From positions 1 through 6,204 of the forward strand of contig JAUXGF010000183.1 of the NCBI GenBank assembly GCA_030622395.1: a stretch of DNA of 6,204 bases, read 5' to 3'. This document shows positions 1-5,434 of this stretch, piece by piece. A program made the translations under genes and the position numbers. The stretch's first letter is position 1. Every line of letters starts with the position of its first letter. The stretch comes from Calditrichaceae bacterium. Its GTDB lineage: Bacteria; Calditrichota; Calditrichia; Calditrichales; Calditrichaceae. Under the pieces are notes generated by a model that was given only the letters and a program-made list of their open reading frames with translations, was not told where the DNA came from and did no database searches.

Positions 1-1016
1 TGCGTATTGCTAATCTAAGTTTGTTAAATACAGATTGGTATATCAGTCAGTTGCGCGATTTGGAGCCCACAGTTCCTATGCGCATGTCTGACGCAGAATT
101 GAGCCGTCTTGGTTTAAGACCTTGGAAAAAGCAAAAAGTAACCGTTAAAGTGCCGCACAATGTCGCCATGGAAGCGCAAAAAGAATTTAAGGAAAAATTC
201 AGTTTTATTAATATTGATTTGCCTGAAAAAATCACCTTTGAGGTTAAACCGGCAATGAATACACGCTACGGCCCGGTTATCAGAACACAGGATATGATGA
301 TATTAAATATAATTGCCGCCAACCGCTGGAAAAGACCCATCTATTTTGCAGTAACCGTTCCTCAAAAAAATATGCTTTCCGGATTGTCGAAATATATGCG
401 TATGGATGGATTGGTCTTAAAGTTAGTGCCGTATAAAAACTGGAGGATTTCGCCTACGAATATAAGAAAAAATCTTATGGAAGTTTATCAATACCGCGGG
501 TTGGATGATCCAGATGTGTATTATAACGGGAATATCTTAGCTTTACTGCAAAACTACCGATCAGCGTATATTCAACTTGCAGAATACTATGTGCGCCAGA
601 ATGATAATGAAAGTCTTAAGGAAATTTTAAAGATGATGGATAAAAATATCCGTCCCGATGTAATTCCATGGAAAAGTAAATACCTAAGTATGATTAAAGA
701 CGCTTTTTATGTTGTAACGGATTCATCCTATATAGATACGATTTTTGCAAACGTTAAAACGGAAAAGGATTTACAACTTTTAGGCGAGCATCTTCTTCGG
801 TTAAGAGATTTTAAATCAGCGGCGAAAATTCTTGAAGAAGCGTATCAATCTAATCCCAGGGATGCGAAATCTTTAGGGCTTTTAATAAACGCTTATAATT
901 TGTCGGGCAATAGAGAAAAAGCTGTTAAACCATTGGAAGAGTGGTTAGTTTCTTATCCCAACGATAAAAATGCCAGGAAGATATTAGAGTCAATTAAGAG
1001 TGAAAATGAAAACTAA
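1..1016 (+). CDS. DUF2723 (GT117-like) membrane protein, C-terminal part, 5' end outside window
   Basis: The reading frame is open from the first bases (frame 3) to the TAA at 1014-1016, giving about 337 residues. The start lies upstream: the in-frame residues before the TTG at 21 (RIANLSLLNTDWYISQL) already match the conserved stretch found after the membrane domain in DUF2723 proteins, so 21 is not a start. Other family-like segments are the 'NTRYGPVIRTQDMM' block and 'NRWKRPIYFAVTV' (about a third of the way in), then 'LSKYMRMDGL'. The last 70 or so residues ('FKSAAKILEEAYQSNPRDAKSLGLL...AVKPLEEWLVSYPND') look like two TPR units. DUF2723 proteins are large multi-pass membrane proteins assigned to glycosyltransferase family GT117 and proposed to act in protein O-glycosylation; only the soluble C-terminal portion is visible here, so catalytic residues cannot be checked. 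It is followed 5 nt later by a second membrane protein gene, probably in the same operon. Confidence 0.85.
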   Translation, partial: RIANLSLLNTDWYISQLRDLEPTVPMRMSDAELSRLGLRPWKKQKVTVKVPHNVAMEAQKEFKEKFSFINIDLPEKITFEVKPAMNTRYGPVIRTQDMMILNIIAANRWKRPIYFAVTVPQKNMLSGLSKYMRMDGLVLKLVPYKNWRISPTNIRKNLMEVYQYRGLDDPDVYYNGNILALLQNYRSAYIQLAEYYVRQNDNESLKEILKMMDKNIRPDVIPWKSKYLSMIKDAFYVVTDSSYIDTIFANVKTEKDLQLLGEHLLRLRDFKSAAKILEEAYQSNPRDAKSLGLLINAYNLSGNREKAVKPLEEWLVSYPNDKNARKILESIKSENEN

Positions 1017-1021
1017 TTGAA

Positions 1022-2005
1022 ATGCGTTATCTTAAATTCACATTAAAAGCCCTGATATCTTTAGGGCTTTTAGCTTATCTTGTCTATAATGCCGAACCAA
1101 AAAAGATTTTAGAAGTTTTCGGCAATATCAGCACTTCTGACGGAATTGTTTTTCTGTTGATTGCGTTTGCTTTTGAGCTGCTGGCGGTATTGCTGATGGC
1201 GTTTAGATGGCAGGCGCTGCTTAGAGGTTACCGGGTTGATGTGAAAATCGGCACGTTGTACGGCTATTACTTAATAGGTCTGTTTTTTAATAATTTTCTG
1301 CCTTCCAGTATCGGCGGCGATGTGGTTCGTATTTATAAAGTTGTGGAGAACCTAAACGATAGAACTGTAGGATTTGCCAGCGTTATTATCGAGCGCATGA
1401 TGGGCGTAGCCGCTACAATGTTTTTAGCGATTTTCGCCCTGTTTTTTATATCACAGCAGTTCCACAGCTCCCGGCTGCTTTATTTTTCGATCGCTTTATT
1501 TTTGTTTATTGTTTCATTCTTTTTTTTAATGACAAGAAACCGTCCGTTTAAATTTTTGCTTCATTTATTTGATAGATTCACTATCTTTAATATAGGAGAA
1601 AAATTTAACAAACTCTTTGAAGCAATCCACTTTTTTAAAAAAAGAAGGCGGATATTAGGTTATGTGTTTTTGTTTTCCATATCCTCGCAAATATCGATTG
1701 TATTAATGAATTTTTATCTTGCCCGCGCCTTTTCGATGGATATTGAACTAAGTTATTTGTTTATGGTTGTCCCTGTAACTTTTGTTTTAACTATGCTGCC
1801 TTCTATAAACGGGGTTGGTTTTCGGGAATTTGGCTATAAGGAGCTTTTAGGCAGAATCGGTATTTCCAGCGCCGCGGCTATTTCGCTTGCTTTTATGAAT
1901 TTATTGCTCCCCATGTTCCTGTCGTTAATCGGGGCTTTTTTATTTGTAGTTCAAAAACGTAAAATAAAAATTAAGGAGCTTGAAACCATTGAAACATCAT
2001 TATAA
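1022..2005 (+). CDS. Lysylphosphatidylglycerol synthase TM-region / UPF0104-type flippase-like membrane protein
   Basis: A 327-residue integral membrane protein with about seven or eight hydrophobic spans (roughly residues 8-22, 41-62, 80-96, 117-135, 142-160, 191-213, 224-260 and 283-311). The family signature is clear: 'FFNNFLPSSIGGDVVRIYK' at about 88-106, an 'IIERMMG' segment at 112-118, and a 'LPSINGVGFREFGY' segment at 259-272. These match the LPG_synthase_TM family (PF03706), the same fold as the membrane half of MprF and of AglD-like proteins. Stand-alone members of this length lack the aminoacyl-transferase domain, so lipid lysinylation should not be assumed; many sit beside glycosyltransferases and may move or help to use lipid-linked substrates. 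The ATG at 1022 is 5 nt after the DUF2723 stop, without a strong ribosome binding site, which suggests translational coupling. Substrate unknown. Confidence 0.88.
   Translation: MRYLKFTLKALISLGLLAYLVYNAEPKKILEVFGNISTSDGIVFLLIAFAFELLAVLLMAFRWQALLRGYRVDVKIGTLYGYYLIGLFFNNFLPSSIGGDVVRIYKVVENLNDRTVGFASVIIERMMGVAATMFLAIFALFFISQQFHSSRLLYFSIALFLFIVSFFFLMTRNRPFKFLLHLFDRFTIFNIGEKFNKLFEAIHFFKKRRRILGYVFLFSISSQISIVLMNFYLARAFSMDIELSYLFMVVPVTFVLTMLPSINGVGFREFGYKELLGRIGISSAAAISLAFMNLLLPMFLSLIGAFLFVVQKRKIKIKELETIETSL
1973..1978 (+). promoter_or_regulatory. Ribosome binding site that decides the lipoprotein start
   Basis: AAGGAG lies inside the 3' end of the preceding gene. It is only 1 nt from the TTG at 1980, too close for initiation, but 10 nt from the next in-frame TTG at 1989. 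This favours 1989 as the true start of the DUF4837 gene. Confidence 0.65.
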
Positions 2006-3017
2006 CAAACTTCTGTTTTTTTCTTTCCTGCTAAGTGTAATAATAACTTTTAACGGCTGTGATTACAAAACAACCACCGTGGGCTATCAATATCGCATAT
2101 TTGTGGTGGCGGACTCGCTTGTGTGGCTGGATTTAAAAGACGATATCGAACAGACATTCGAATCCATTGTATATACTCCGCATACGGAAAAGAGTTTTTA
2201 TATTACCTGGACGCCGTTTAAAAAATTAAATGAATTTAAAGAAAGAATGAATGTTTTTATCATCGGCACGGAAGACGGTAATGGCGGAGCAAGTAATTAT
2301 TTAAAGAAAGTTTTGCCCGAAGAGTTTAAAAGCAGCGCGCGGGAAAATAAATATTTTTACTTATTTAAAGACGATATGTTTGCCCGTATGCAGATTGGAT
2401 TGATCATGTTTGCCAAAGACTGCGCTGCATTTAAAGATAATTTTAATATGTTAAAAAGTGAAATATTTAACACATTCAGCAAAAAATATTATGCGCGGCT
2501 GGAACATACAATGTTTTATAAAGGAGAGCGGGAAGATACAGAAACCTATCTGGCTGAAAATTTTGGCTGGAAGGTAAGAGTGCAGCATGATTATTTTATC
2601 GCAATTCAGGATGTGGAAAAAGATTACGTTTGGCTGCGCAGATTAGACCCCGACCGCTGGCTTTCAGTATGGAAAGTACCCGGCGGAAGCGCCGCACTTG
2701 AAGCGGATTCAATCTTTCAGATTCGCAATAAAATATTGGGTGAGTATTATCAGGGCGATTGCGTTGTTGAGGAAGAAAGCTATTTGACCGAAACGGAATT
2801 TAACGGGCAGAGTGCAAAAAAAATTATCGGCTTATGGCGCAATGATTCTTTATTGGTAGGCGGTCCGTTCAGGACTTACATAGTCCATAACAAGCAGGAT
2901 TCATCTATTTATTTTGTCGATATTGCCGTAATGGCGACGACTGAAAATAAAAAACCCTATTTAGACCAATTAGAAGTAATTGCCAACACATTTAAAATTG
3001 TGAAAGATATAAATTAA
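1989..3017 (+). CDS. DUF4837 family lipoprotein
   Basis: A protein of 342 residues from the TTG at 1989 (345 if the TTG at 1980 is used). The N terminus is a lipoprotein signal: a short basic and polar start, a hydrophobic stretch (LLFFSFLLSVIITF), then 'NGC' with the cysteine codon at 2058-2060. The -3 and -2 positions (F, N) are looser than the classical lipobox. The mature part starts 'DYKTTTVGYQYRIFVVADS..W', typical of DUF4837: a small nucleotide-binding-like opening strand followed by 'TPHTEKSFYITWTPFKKLNEF'. The family is common in Bacteroidota and relatives, is exported, and has no known biochemical role. The gene start overlaps the previous gene by 17 nt, so it is in the same transcription unit. 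The ancestral next gene began 2 nt after its stop; that place is now occupied by a truncated copy and a TA module. Confidence 0.8.
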   Translation: MKHHYNKLLFFSFLLSVIITFNGCDYKTTTVGYQYRIFVVADSLVWLDLKDDIEQTFESIVYTPHTEKSFYITWTPFKKLNEFKERMNVFIIGTEDGNGGASNYLKKVLPEEFKSSARENKYFYLFKDDMFARMQIGLIMFAKDCAAFKDNFNMLKSEIFNTFSKKYYARLEHTMFYKGEREDTETYLAENFGWKVRVQHDYFIAIQDVEKDYVWLRRLDPDRWLSVWKVPGGSAALEADSIFQIRNKILGEYYQGDCVVEEESYLTETEFNGQSAKKIIGLWRNDSLLVGGPFRTYIVHNKQDSSIYFVDIAVMATTENKKPYLDQLEVIANTFKIVKDIN

Positions 3018-3067
3018 AAGTGAATCCATTTTTTCAGGCAATTTTTTATGTTGCCTCATTCACACTG
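3017..3067 (+). repeat. 51-bp direct repeat, copy 1 (left flank of TA insertion)
   Basis: This stretch is repeated at 3750-3800, offset 733, with a single mismatch (T at 3056 against G at 3789), so 50 of 51 bases agree. It holds 'AAA' plus the GTG start and the first 16 codons of the small membrane protein gene. Identity stops abruptly at 3068 against 3801. It marks the left edge of the inserted segment. Confidence 0.95.
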
Positions 3068-3097
3068 GTAGAATTTTCAGATTGGATTTTACCTTGA
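3020..3097 (+). pseudogene. Truncated 5' stub of the small membrane protein gene
   Basis: A GTG 2 nt after the lipoprotein stop opens a 25-codon frame ending in TGA at 3095-3097. The first 16 codons match those of the intact gene at 3753 except for one residue (Ser in place of Ala at codon 13). The remaining nine codons (VEFSDWILP) are unrelated and come from DNA belonging to the inserted TA module. This was most likely the original start of the gene: its place directly behind the lipoprotein stop fits the close spacing of the rest of the operon. It could still be translated into a short hydrophobic peptide, but there is no reason to think it functional. Confidence 0.8.
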
Positions 3098-3116
3098 AAT
3101 AATTCTTTATACATAG

Positions 3117-3122
3117 AAAGGA
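3117..3122 (+). promoter_or_regulatory. Ribosome binding site of the antitoxin gene
   Basis: AAAGGA, 7 nt before the ATG at 3130, is a good Shine-Dalgarno site and supports that start. The module thus brings its own translation signal rather than depending on coupling to the lipoprotein gene. Confidence 0.6.
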
Positions 3123-3129
3123 AAGAATC

Positions 3130-3342
3130 ATGGAAACCGGTGAATCCTTGCTTAAAAAGGCATTGGTTTTAAAACCGCAAGATCGATTCTTGTTGATCGA
3201 TGAACTTGTTCGCAGCCTTGATGAGCCAAATAAGGAGATTGATGCGATCTGGGCCGACGAGGCTGAGAAAAGATTAAGAGCGCATCGGGAGGGGAAAACA
3301 CGAGGAGTCTCATTTAAGGACGTTTTTGGAGAAGAACTATAA
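3130..3342 (+). CDS. Antitoxin of a type II TA module (Unstab_antitox / TIGR02574-like addiction module protein)
   Basis: A small acidic protein of 70 residues. The N-terminal part 'LLKKALVLKPQDRFLLIDEL' followed by 'VRSLDEP' fits the helical core of this antitoxin family (usual pattern: LKLPxxERxxLxxxLxxSL). The C-terminal part 'WADEAEKRLRAHREGKTRG' followed by 'VSFKDVF' matches the family's toxin-binding tail (WxxEAExRxxAxxxGxxxxxxxxxVF). Length is as expected (65-80 residues). Known members neutralise the ParE/RelE-fold toxin encoded next to them and are degraded faster than it. Here the toxin gene starts 2 nt after the antitoxin stop, the usual antitoxin-first order. This gene is intact although its toxin partner is broken. 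Confidence 0.88.
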   Translation: METGESLLKKALVLKPQDRFLLIDELVRSLDEPNKEIDAIWADEAEKRLRAHREGKTRGVSFKDVFGEEL

Positions 3343-3344
3343 AA

Positions 3345-3646
3345 GTGAAAATTATTTTTGATAAACTTGCCCAACTGGAGTTGGACGATGCATCAGAGTA
3401 TTACGAACTTGAGGCGCCGGGTTTGGGCGCACGATTTAGAGTGGAGGTCAAGCGAGGAATCCGCAGAATTCGTAAATATCCGGATGCTTGGACCAAAGAA
3501 AAAAACGATGTTAGAAGGTGCCTCCTTCACAAATTCCCTTAAAGATACTCTATTCAATTGAAGAGGATTACATCTATATTATTGCGATTGCACATTGTCA
3601 TAGGCGACCGGATTACTGGATAGACCGTGTCACGAAAAAATTCTAA
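3345..3646 (+). pseudogene. ParE/RelE-family toxin gene with a one-base frameshift
   Basis: From the GTG at 3345 the frame runs 65 codons and stops at TAA 3540-3542 after '..DVRRCLLHKFP'. The missing C terminus continues at once in another frame from 3542: 'KILYSIEEDYIYIIAIAHCH' then 'RRPDYWIDRVTKKF', to TAA 3644-3646. Family members read '..RRFPYKIxYxIxxDxIxIxAVxHxxRxPxYW', so a single base is missing in the Tyr codon after Phe-Pro (TTC CCT TA_ AAG). Restored, the protein would be 100 residues, normal for the ParE/RelE toxin superfamily (PF05016). The N-terminal part shows the usual 'A..ELDDASEYYELEAPGLG' helix and the 'VKRGIRRIRKYPDAW' segment. Intact relatives are gyrase poisons (ParE) or ribosome-dependent mRNA nucleases (RelE); which applies here cannot be told. 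The truncated product lacks the last strands and is probably inactive. A sequencing or assembly error is the main alternative. Confidence 0.85.
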
Positions 3647-3706
3647 CAACGGATTAACCCGGCAGAAAAAGCCGGAGCGGTTGAAGCGCGTGTGTTTGTG
3701 TTATTA
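3641..3706 (+). other. Imperfect palindrome after the toxin stop, loosely attC-like
   Basis: The toxin stop codon is part of 'TTCTAACAAC' (3641-3650). After it come AACC (3656-3659), a CCGGC/GCCGG hairpin stem (3659-3663 and 3671-3675, loop AGAAAAA), then GGTT (3679-3682) and 'TGTTATTA' (3699-3706). The nested complementary arms (TAACA/TGTTA outside, AACC/GGTT inside) and the overlap of a stop codon with the left arm recall integron attC sites, but the right core GTTATTA fits the GTTRRRY consensus poorly. No T-tract follows the hairpin, so a canonical intrinsic terminator is not supported. The rest up to 3749 is AT-rich with nothing recognisable. Confidence 0.3.
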
Positions 3707-3741
3707 CAAATATATATAAAAATTATTTCCTGCAAATAAGT

Positions 3742-3745
3742 AAGG
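3742..3745 (+). promoter_or_regulatory. Ribosome binding site supporting the GTG start at 3753
   Basis: AAGG, 7 nt before the GTG. It lies just outside the 51-bp repeat, so it belongs to the inserted segment: the rebuilt gene acquired a new translation signal in place of coupling to the lipoprotein gene. Confidence 0.5.
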
Positions 3746-3749
3746 TTAC

Positions 3750-3800
3750 AAAGTGAATCCATTTTTTCAGGCAATTTTTTATGTTGCCGCATTCACACTG
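3750..3800 (+). repeat. 51-bp direct repeat, copy 2 (right flank of TA insertion)
   Basis: Second copy of the stretch at 3017-3067 (50 of 51 identical). It forms the start of the intact gene at 3753, so this copy is the functional one. Homologous recombination between the copies would excise the TA segment cleanly and restore the gene at its original place. Confidence 0.95.
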
Positions 3801-4241
3801 TTATTTGTTGTGTTCTATCTGATACGTTTATGGATTCAAAAGAAAAAGGCGGCGGCGCTTAACGCTCAAATTAAAAAGAATGGCTGGGTAGAGGCAAGGA
3901 AGTTTAATCAAACATATTTAGCCTCGCTGGCGGAAAAAATTAAGTCAAAAGAAATTTACTGGTTTGAGGTTTGTCCATCAAATAACCGGATGCAGCGTTT
4001 ACTGGTTAGTAAATCTCCTGAAAAGGATTTATTGGTGATTTCATTTAATTATCCCGGTTTTAATATAGATCAAAAAAAAGCGTTATTTCAATGCGGCGCA
4101 ATTGCCGCCGCTAAAAAAAGCGACGGGGTTTTTATTGAGTTGCCGTTTGATAATAAATCTTTAGCGGATTGCATTTACTTTATCTTTGAAAAAGTTATGA
4201 GGCAGGAGAATGTTGTTGAGTTGGTTTATAAGGTTGTATGA
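3753..4241 (+). CDS. Small membrane-anchored protein of unknown function
   Basis: A 162-residue protein, not assigned to a family. Residues 1-4 are followed by one hydrophobic span (about 5-28, 'FQAIFYVAAFTLLFVVFYLI'), then a basic stretch (30-33, QKKKA), which by the positive-inside rule places the rest in the cytoplasm. The soluble part (about 35-162) looks like a mixed alpha/beta domain: 'NGWVEARKFNQTYLASLAEK', 'IYWFEVCPSNNRMQRLLVSK', 'DLLVISFNYPGFNIDQKKAL', and a C-terminal helix and strand ending 'ENVVELVYKVV'. Three cysteines are present, with no obvious metal or catalytic motif. The GTG start is supported by the AAGG site and by the fact that the duplication includes exactly this start. 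The gene ancestrally followed the DUF4837 lipoprotein gene in the envelope operon, so a related role is possible but unproven. Confidence 0.75.
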   Translation: MNPFFQAIFYVAAFTLLFVVFYLIRLWIQKKKAAALNAQIKKNGWVEARKFNQTYLASLAEKIKSKEIYWFEVCPSNNRMQRLLVSKSPEKDLLVISFNYPGFNIDQKKALFQCGAIAAAKKSDGVFIELPFDNKSLADCIYFIFEKVMRQENVVELVYKVV

Positions 4242-4242
4242 A

Positions 4243-4305
4243 AGCATTCAGCATTCAGCATTCAGCGTTCAGCTATCAGCTATCAGCAATCAGCGTTCAG
4301 CTTTC
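4243..4305 (+). repeat. Tandem heptamer repeat, nine units of AGCNNTC
   Basis: Nine contiguous 7-bp units with middle bases AT, AT, AT, GT, TA, TA, AA, GT, TT, between invariant AGC and TC. The array starts one base after the stop codon of the small membrane protein gene. It is not in a reading frame with a gene. Short heptamer arrays of this kind occur in intergenic DNA of several bacterial groups; no function is established. Confidence 0.93.
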
Positions 4306-4320
4306 TGCGGCGGCGTGGGA

Positions 4321-4355
4321 AAGTCCCCCTCTCTTTAAGAAATAGAGGGGGACTT
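4321..4355. repeat. Palindrome 1: 12-bp perfect GC-rich inverted repeat
   Basis: AAGTCCCCCTCT (4321-4332) and its exact reverse complement AGAGGGGGACTT (4344-4355). After one mismatch, TTT/AAA extends the stem to a three-base loop (AAG). It could form a strong hairpin downstream of the 3753-4241 gene, but no T-tract follows on either side, so it is called an inverted repeat rather than an intrinsic terminator. Confidence 0.9.
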
Positions 4356-4370
4356 GGATCAAATCTTTTC

Positions 4371-4394
4371 CCTTCCCTATTGTATTAGGGAAGG
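4371..4394. repeat. Palindrome 2: 9-bp perfect inverted repeat
   Basis: CCTTCCCTA (4371-4379) and TAGGGAAGG (4386-4394) with a six-base loop, followed by 'CTTAGGGATAAG'. No T-tract follows on the + strand. The tail resembles that after palindrome 3 (CCGGGGGATGAG, 8 of 12 bases), suggesting the two are diverged copies of one kind of element. Confidence 0.8.
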
Positions 4395-4451
4395 CTTAGG
4401 GATAAGAAAAAACACAAAAATTTTCCCGAATAGTCAGGATTGGTTCACTCC

Positions 4452-4476
4452 CCCCTTCTTTTGAAAAGAGAAGGGG
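4452..4476. repeat. Palindrome 3: 8-bp inverted repeat with inner TTT/AAA pairing
   Basis: CCCCTTCT (4452-4459) and AGAAGGGG (4469-4476), with additional TTT/AAA pairing inside, followed by 'CCGGGGGATGAG'. It lies 34 nt before the ATG of the PfkB kinase gene, so a hairpin here would sit in or just before that gene's leader. No clear promoter hexamers were found between 4305 and 4510. Confidence 0.8.
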
Positions 4477-4510
4477 CCGGGGGATGAGTTAAATTAAACC
4501 CTTTAGGCAA

Positions 4511-5434
4511 ATGAAAATTGTTTTAATCGGAACAATTGTAAAAGATATTATAAAACATTTTAATGGAAGCCAATCTAAAAGCTTTGGCGGATTGTTATAT
4601 ACTCTTAATGCGGCGAGCGCTTTTTTTAATGAAGACGATTGTATTATCCCGGTTAGTTACGTCGGGGAAGATATTTATCCTGAAATAATTGATCTTTTAA
4701 AAGATGATAAAAGAATTGTTTTAGACGGTCTGAAGAGATGCGCACAAAAAAATAATACTGTGGAAATAACCTATACCAGTCCGGATGAACGTCTTGAACG
4801 GTCTTTGTTTCCGCTCCCTCCTTTGTCATTTGAAAATATACAGCCGTTTTTGGATGCGGATGTGGTTGTAGTTAATATGATTTCGGGCTGGGATTTGGAT
4901 CTGAATGATTTCATCAAGTTAAGAAAAAATTATTCAGGGTTGATCTACCTTGATATTCACAGCTTAACACTGGGGTGTAATCCGGATGGAACCCGCTATT
5001 ATCGCGTAGTTGATCAGCTTGACAAATGGATTGGAAATTGCGACATTCTACAGTTGAATGAATGTGAGTTTAATATTATAAATAATAATAAAGGAAGAGG
5101 CCCGGAAAGTTTTTATCGGGACTATTGTTTTAAAGAGGGCAAAATAGTTAATTTAACCAGAGCTTCACAGGGCAGCGTTACTTACTTTAAAGAAGGACGA
5201 CAAGTTCAAAAAACAGTGGTTTATCCGCCGCCGGCATTAAAGGTTGTCGACCCGACAGGATGCGGCGACGCTTTTATGGCGGGTTTTTTGAGTGAATATT
5301 TTAATAAAAAAGATATACGTTTTGCCGCCGCGCATGCAAATCAAGTTGCGGCGCTTATGGGGACGTTTAGAGGGCTGCCCAATCCGAAAGTCCTGCGGCA
5401 GATGTATAATAAATATTTAGAGGAAAATAAATGA
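4511..5434 (+). CDS. PfkB-family carbohydrate kinase
   Basis: A 307-residue cytoplasmic enzyme of the ribokinase/PfkB family, which transfers the ATP gamma-phosphate to a sugar, sugar phosphate or nucleoside. The first family motif is at residues 25-36 (FGGLLYTLNAAS: the Gly-Gly pair and Asn33). The second, C-terminal motif is at 247-257 (DPTGCGDAFMAG), with Asp253 as the expected catalytic base and the surrounding glycines forming the anion hole; Cys251 replaces the commoner Ala. An 'NECEF' segment about 60 residues before it corresponds to the usual N-x-x-E region. The length (about 300) is normal. The substrate cannot be assigned. The ATG at 4511 has only a weak AGG 3 nt upstream. The gene overlaps the following RmlD-like gene by 4 nt, so the two are translationally coupled and the kinase product may serve the same sugar pathway. 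Confidence 0.88.
   Translation: MKIVLIGTIVKDIIKHFNGSQSKSFGGLLYTLNAASAFFNEDDCIIPVSYVGEDIYPEIIDLLKDDKRIVLDGLKRCAQKNNTVEITYTSPDERLERSLFPLPPLSFENIQPFLDADVVVVNMISGWDLDLNDFIKLRKNYSGLIYLDIHSLTLGCNPDGTRYYRVVDQLDKWIGNCDILQLNECEFNIINNNKGRGPESFYRDYCFKEGKIVNLTRASQGSVTYFKEGRQVQKTVVYPPPALKVVDPTGCGDAFMAGFLSEYFNKKDIRFAAAHANQVAALMGTFRGLPNPKVLRQMYNKYLEENK

Larger units (their letters stand above)
3068..3749 (+). other. Inserted segment carrying a toxin-antitoxin module, flanked by the 51-bp repeats
   Basis: The roughly 680 bp between the two repeat copies contain the antitoxin gene, the broken toxin gene and about 100 bp of non-coding DNA. Removing one repeat copy plus this segment restores a continuous operon in which the small membrane protein gene starts 2 nt after the lipoprotein stop, so the segment is inferred to be a later arrival. 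No transposase, integrase or terminal inverted repeats are visible in it, so how it arrived is unknown. Confidence 0.7.

Noticed and set aside
21..23. TTG as the start of the first gene
   Set aside because: The frame is open to the left edge and the upstream residues RIANLS belong to the conserved family segment, so the gene starts before the window.
47..235. 62-codon open frame on the - strand
   Set aside because: Lies entirely opposite the conserved DUF2723 coding sequence; no family features.
3082..3113. Possible promoter for the TA module (TTGGAT and TATACA)
   Set aside because: The spacing is 20 nt and the hexamers are weak; no FCB-type TAnnTTTG element was found, so it is not listed as a feature.
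3060..3374. 104-codon open frame on the - strand
   Set aside because: Antisense to the antitoxin gene, which has a good family match and ribosome binding site; the antisense product is low in recognisable features.
3534..3545. Programmed -1 frameshift in the toxin
   Set aside because: There is no canonical slippery heptamer at the junction, and shifted reading would give Leu where the family has Tyr; a one-base deletion is simpler.
3358..3561. 67-codon open frame on the + strand
   Set aside because: Out-of-frame shadow of the toxin; neither the N-terminal nor the C-terminal toxin homology is in this frame.
3659..3675. Intrinsic terminator after the toxin
   Set aside because: The stem is only 5 bp and is followed by AGCGGTTG, not a T-tract.
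4243..4305. CRISPR array
   Set aside because: The units are 7 bp with no spacers; this is a simple tandem repeat.
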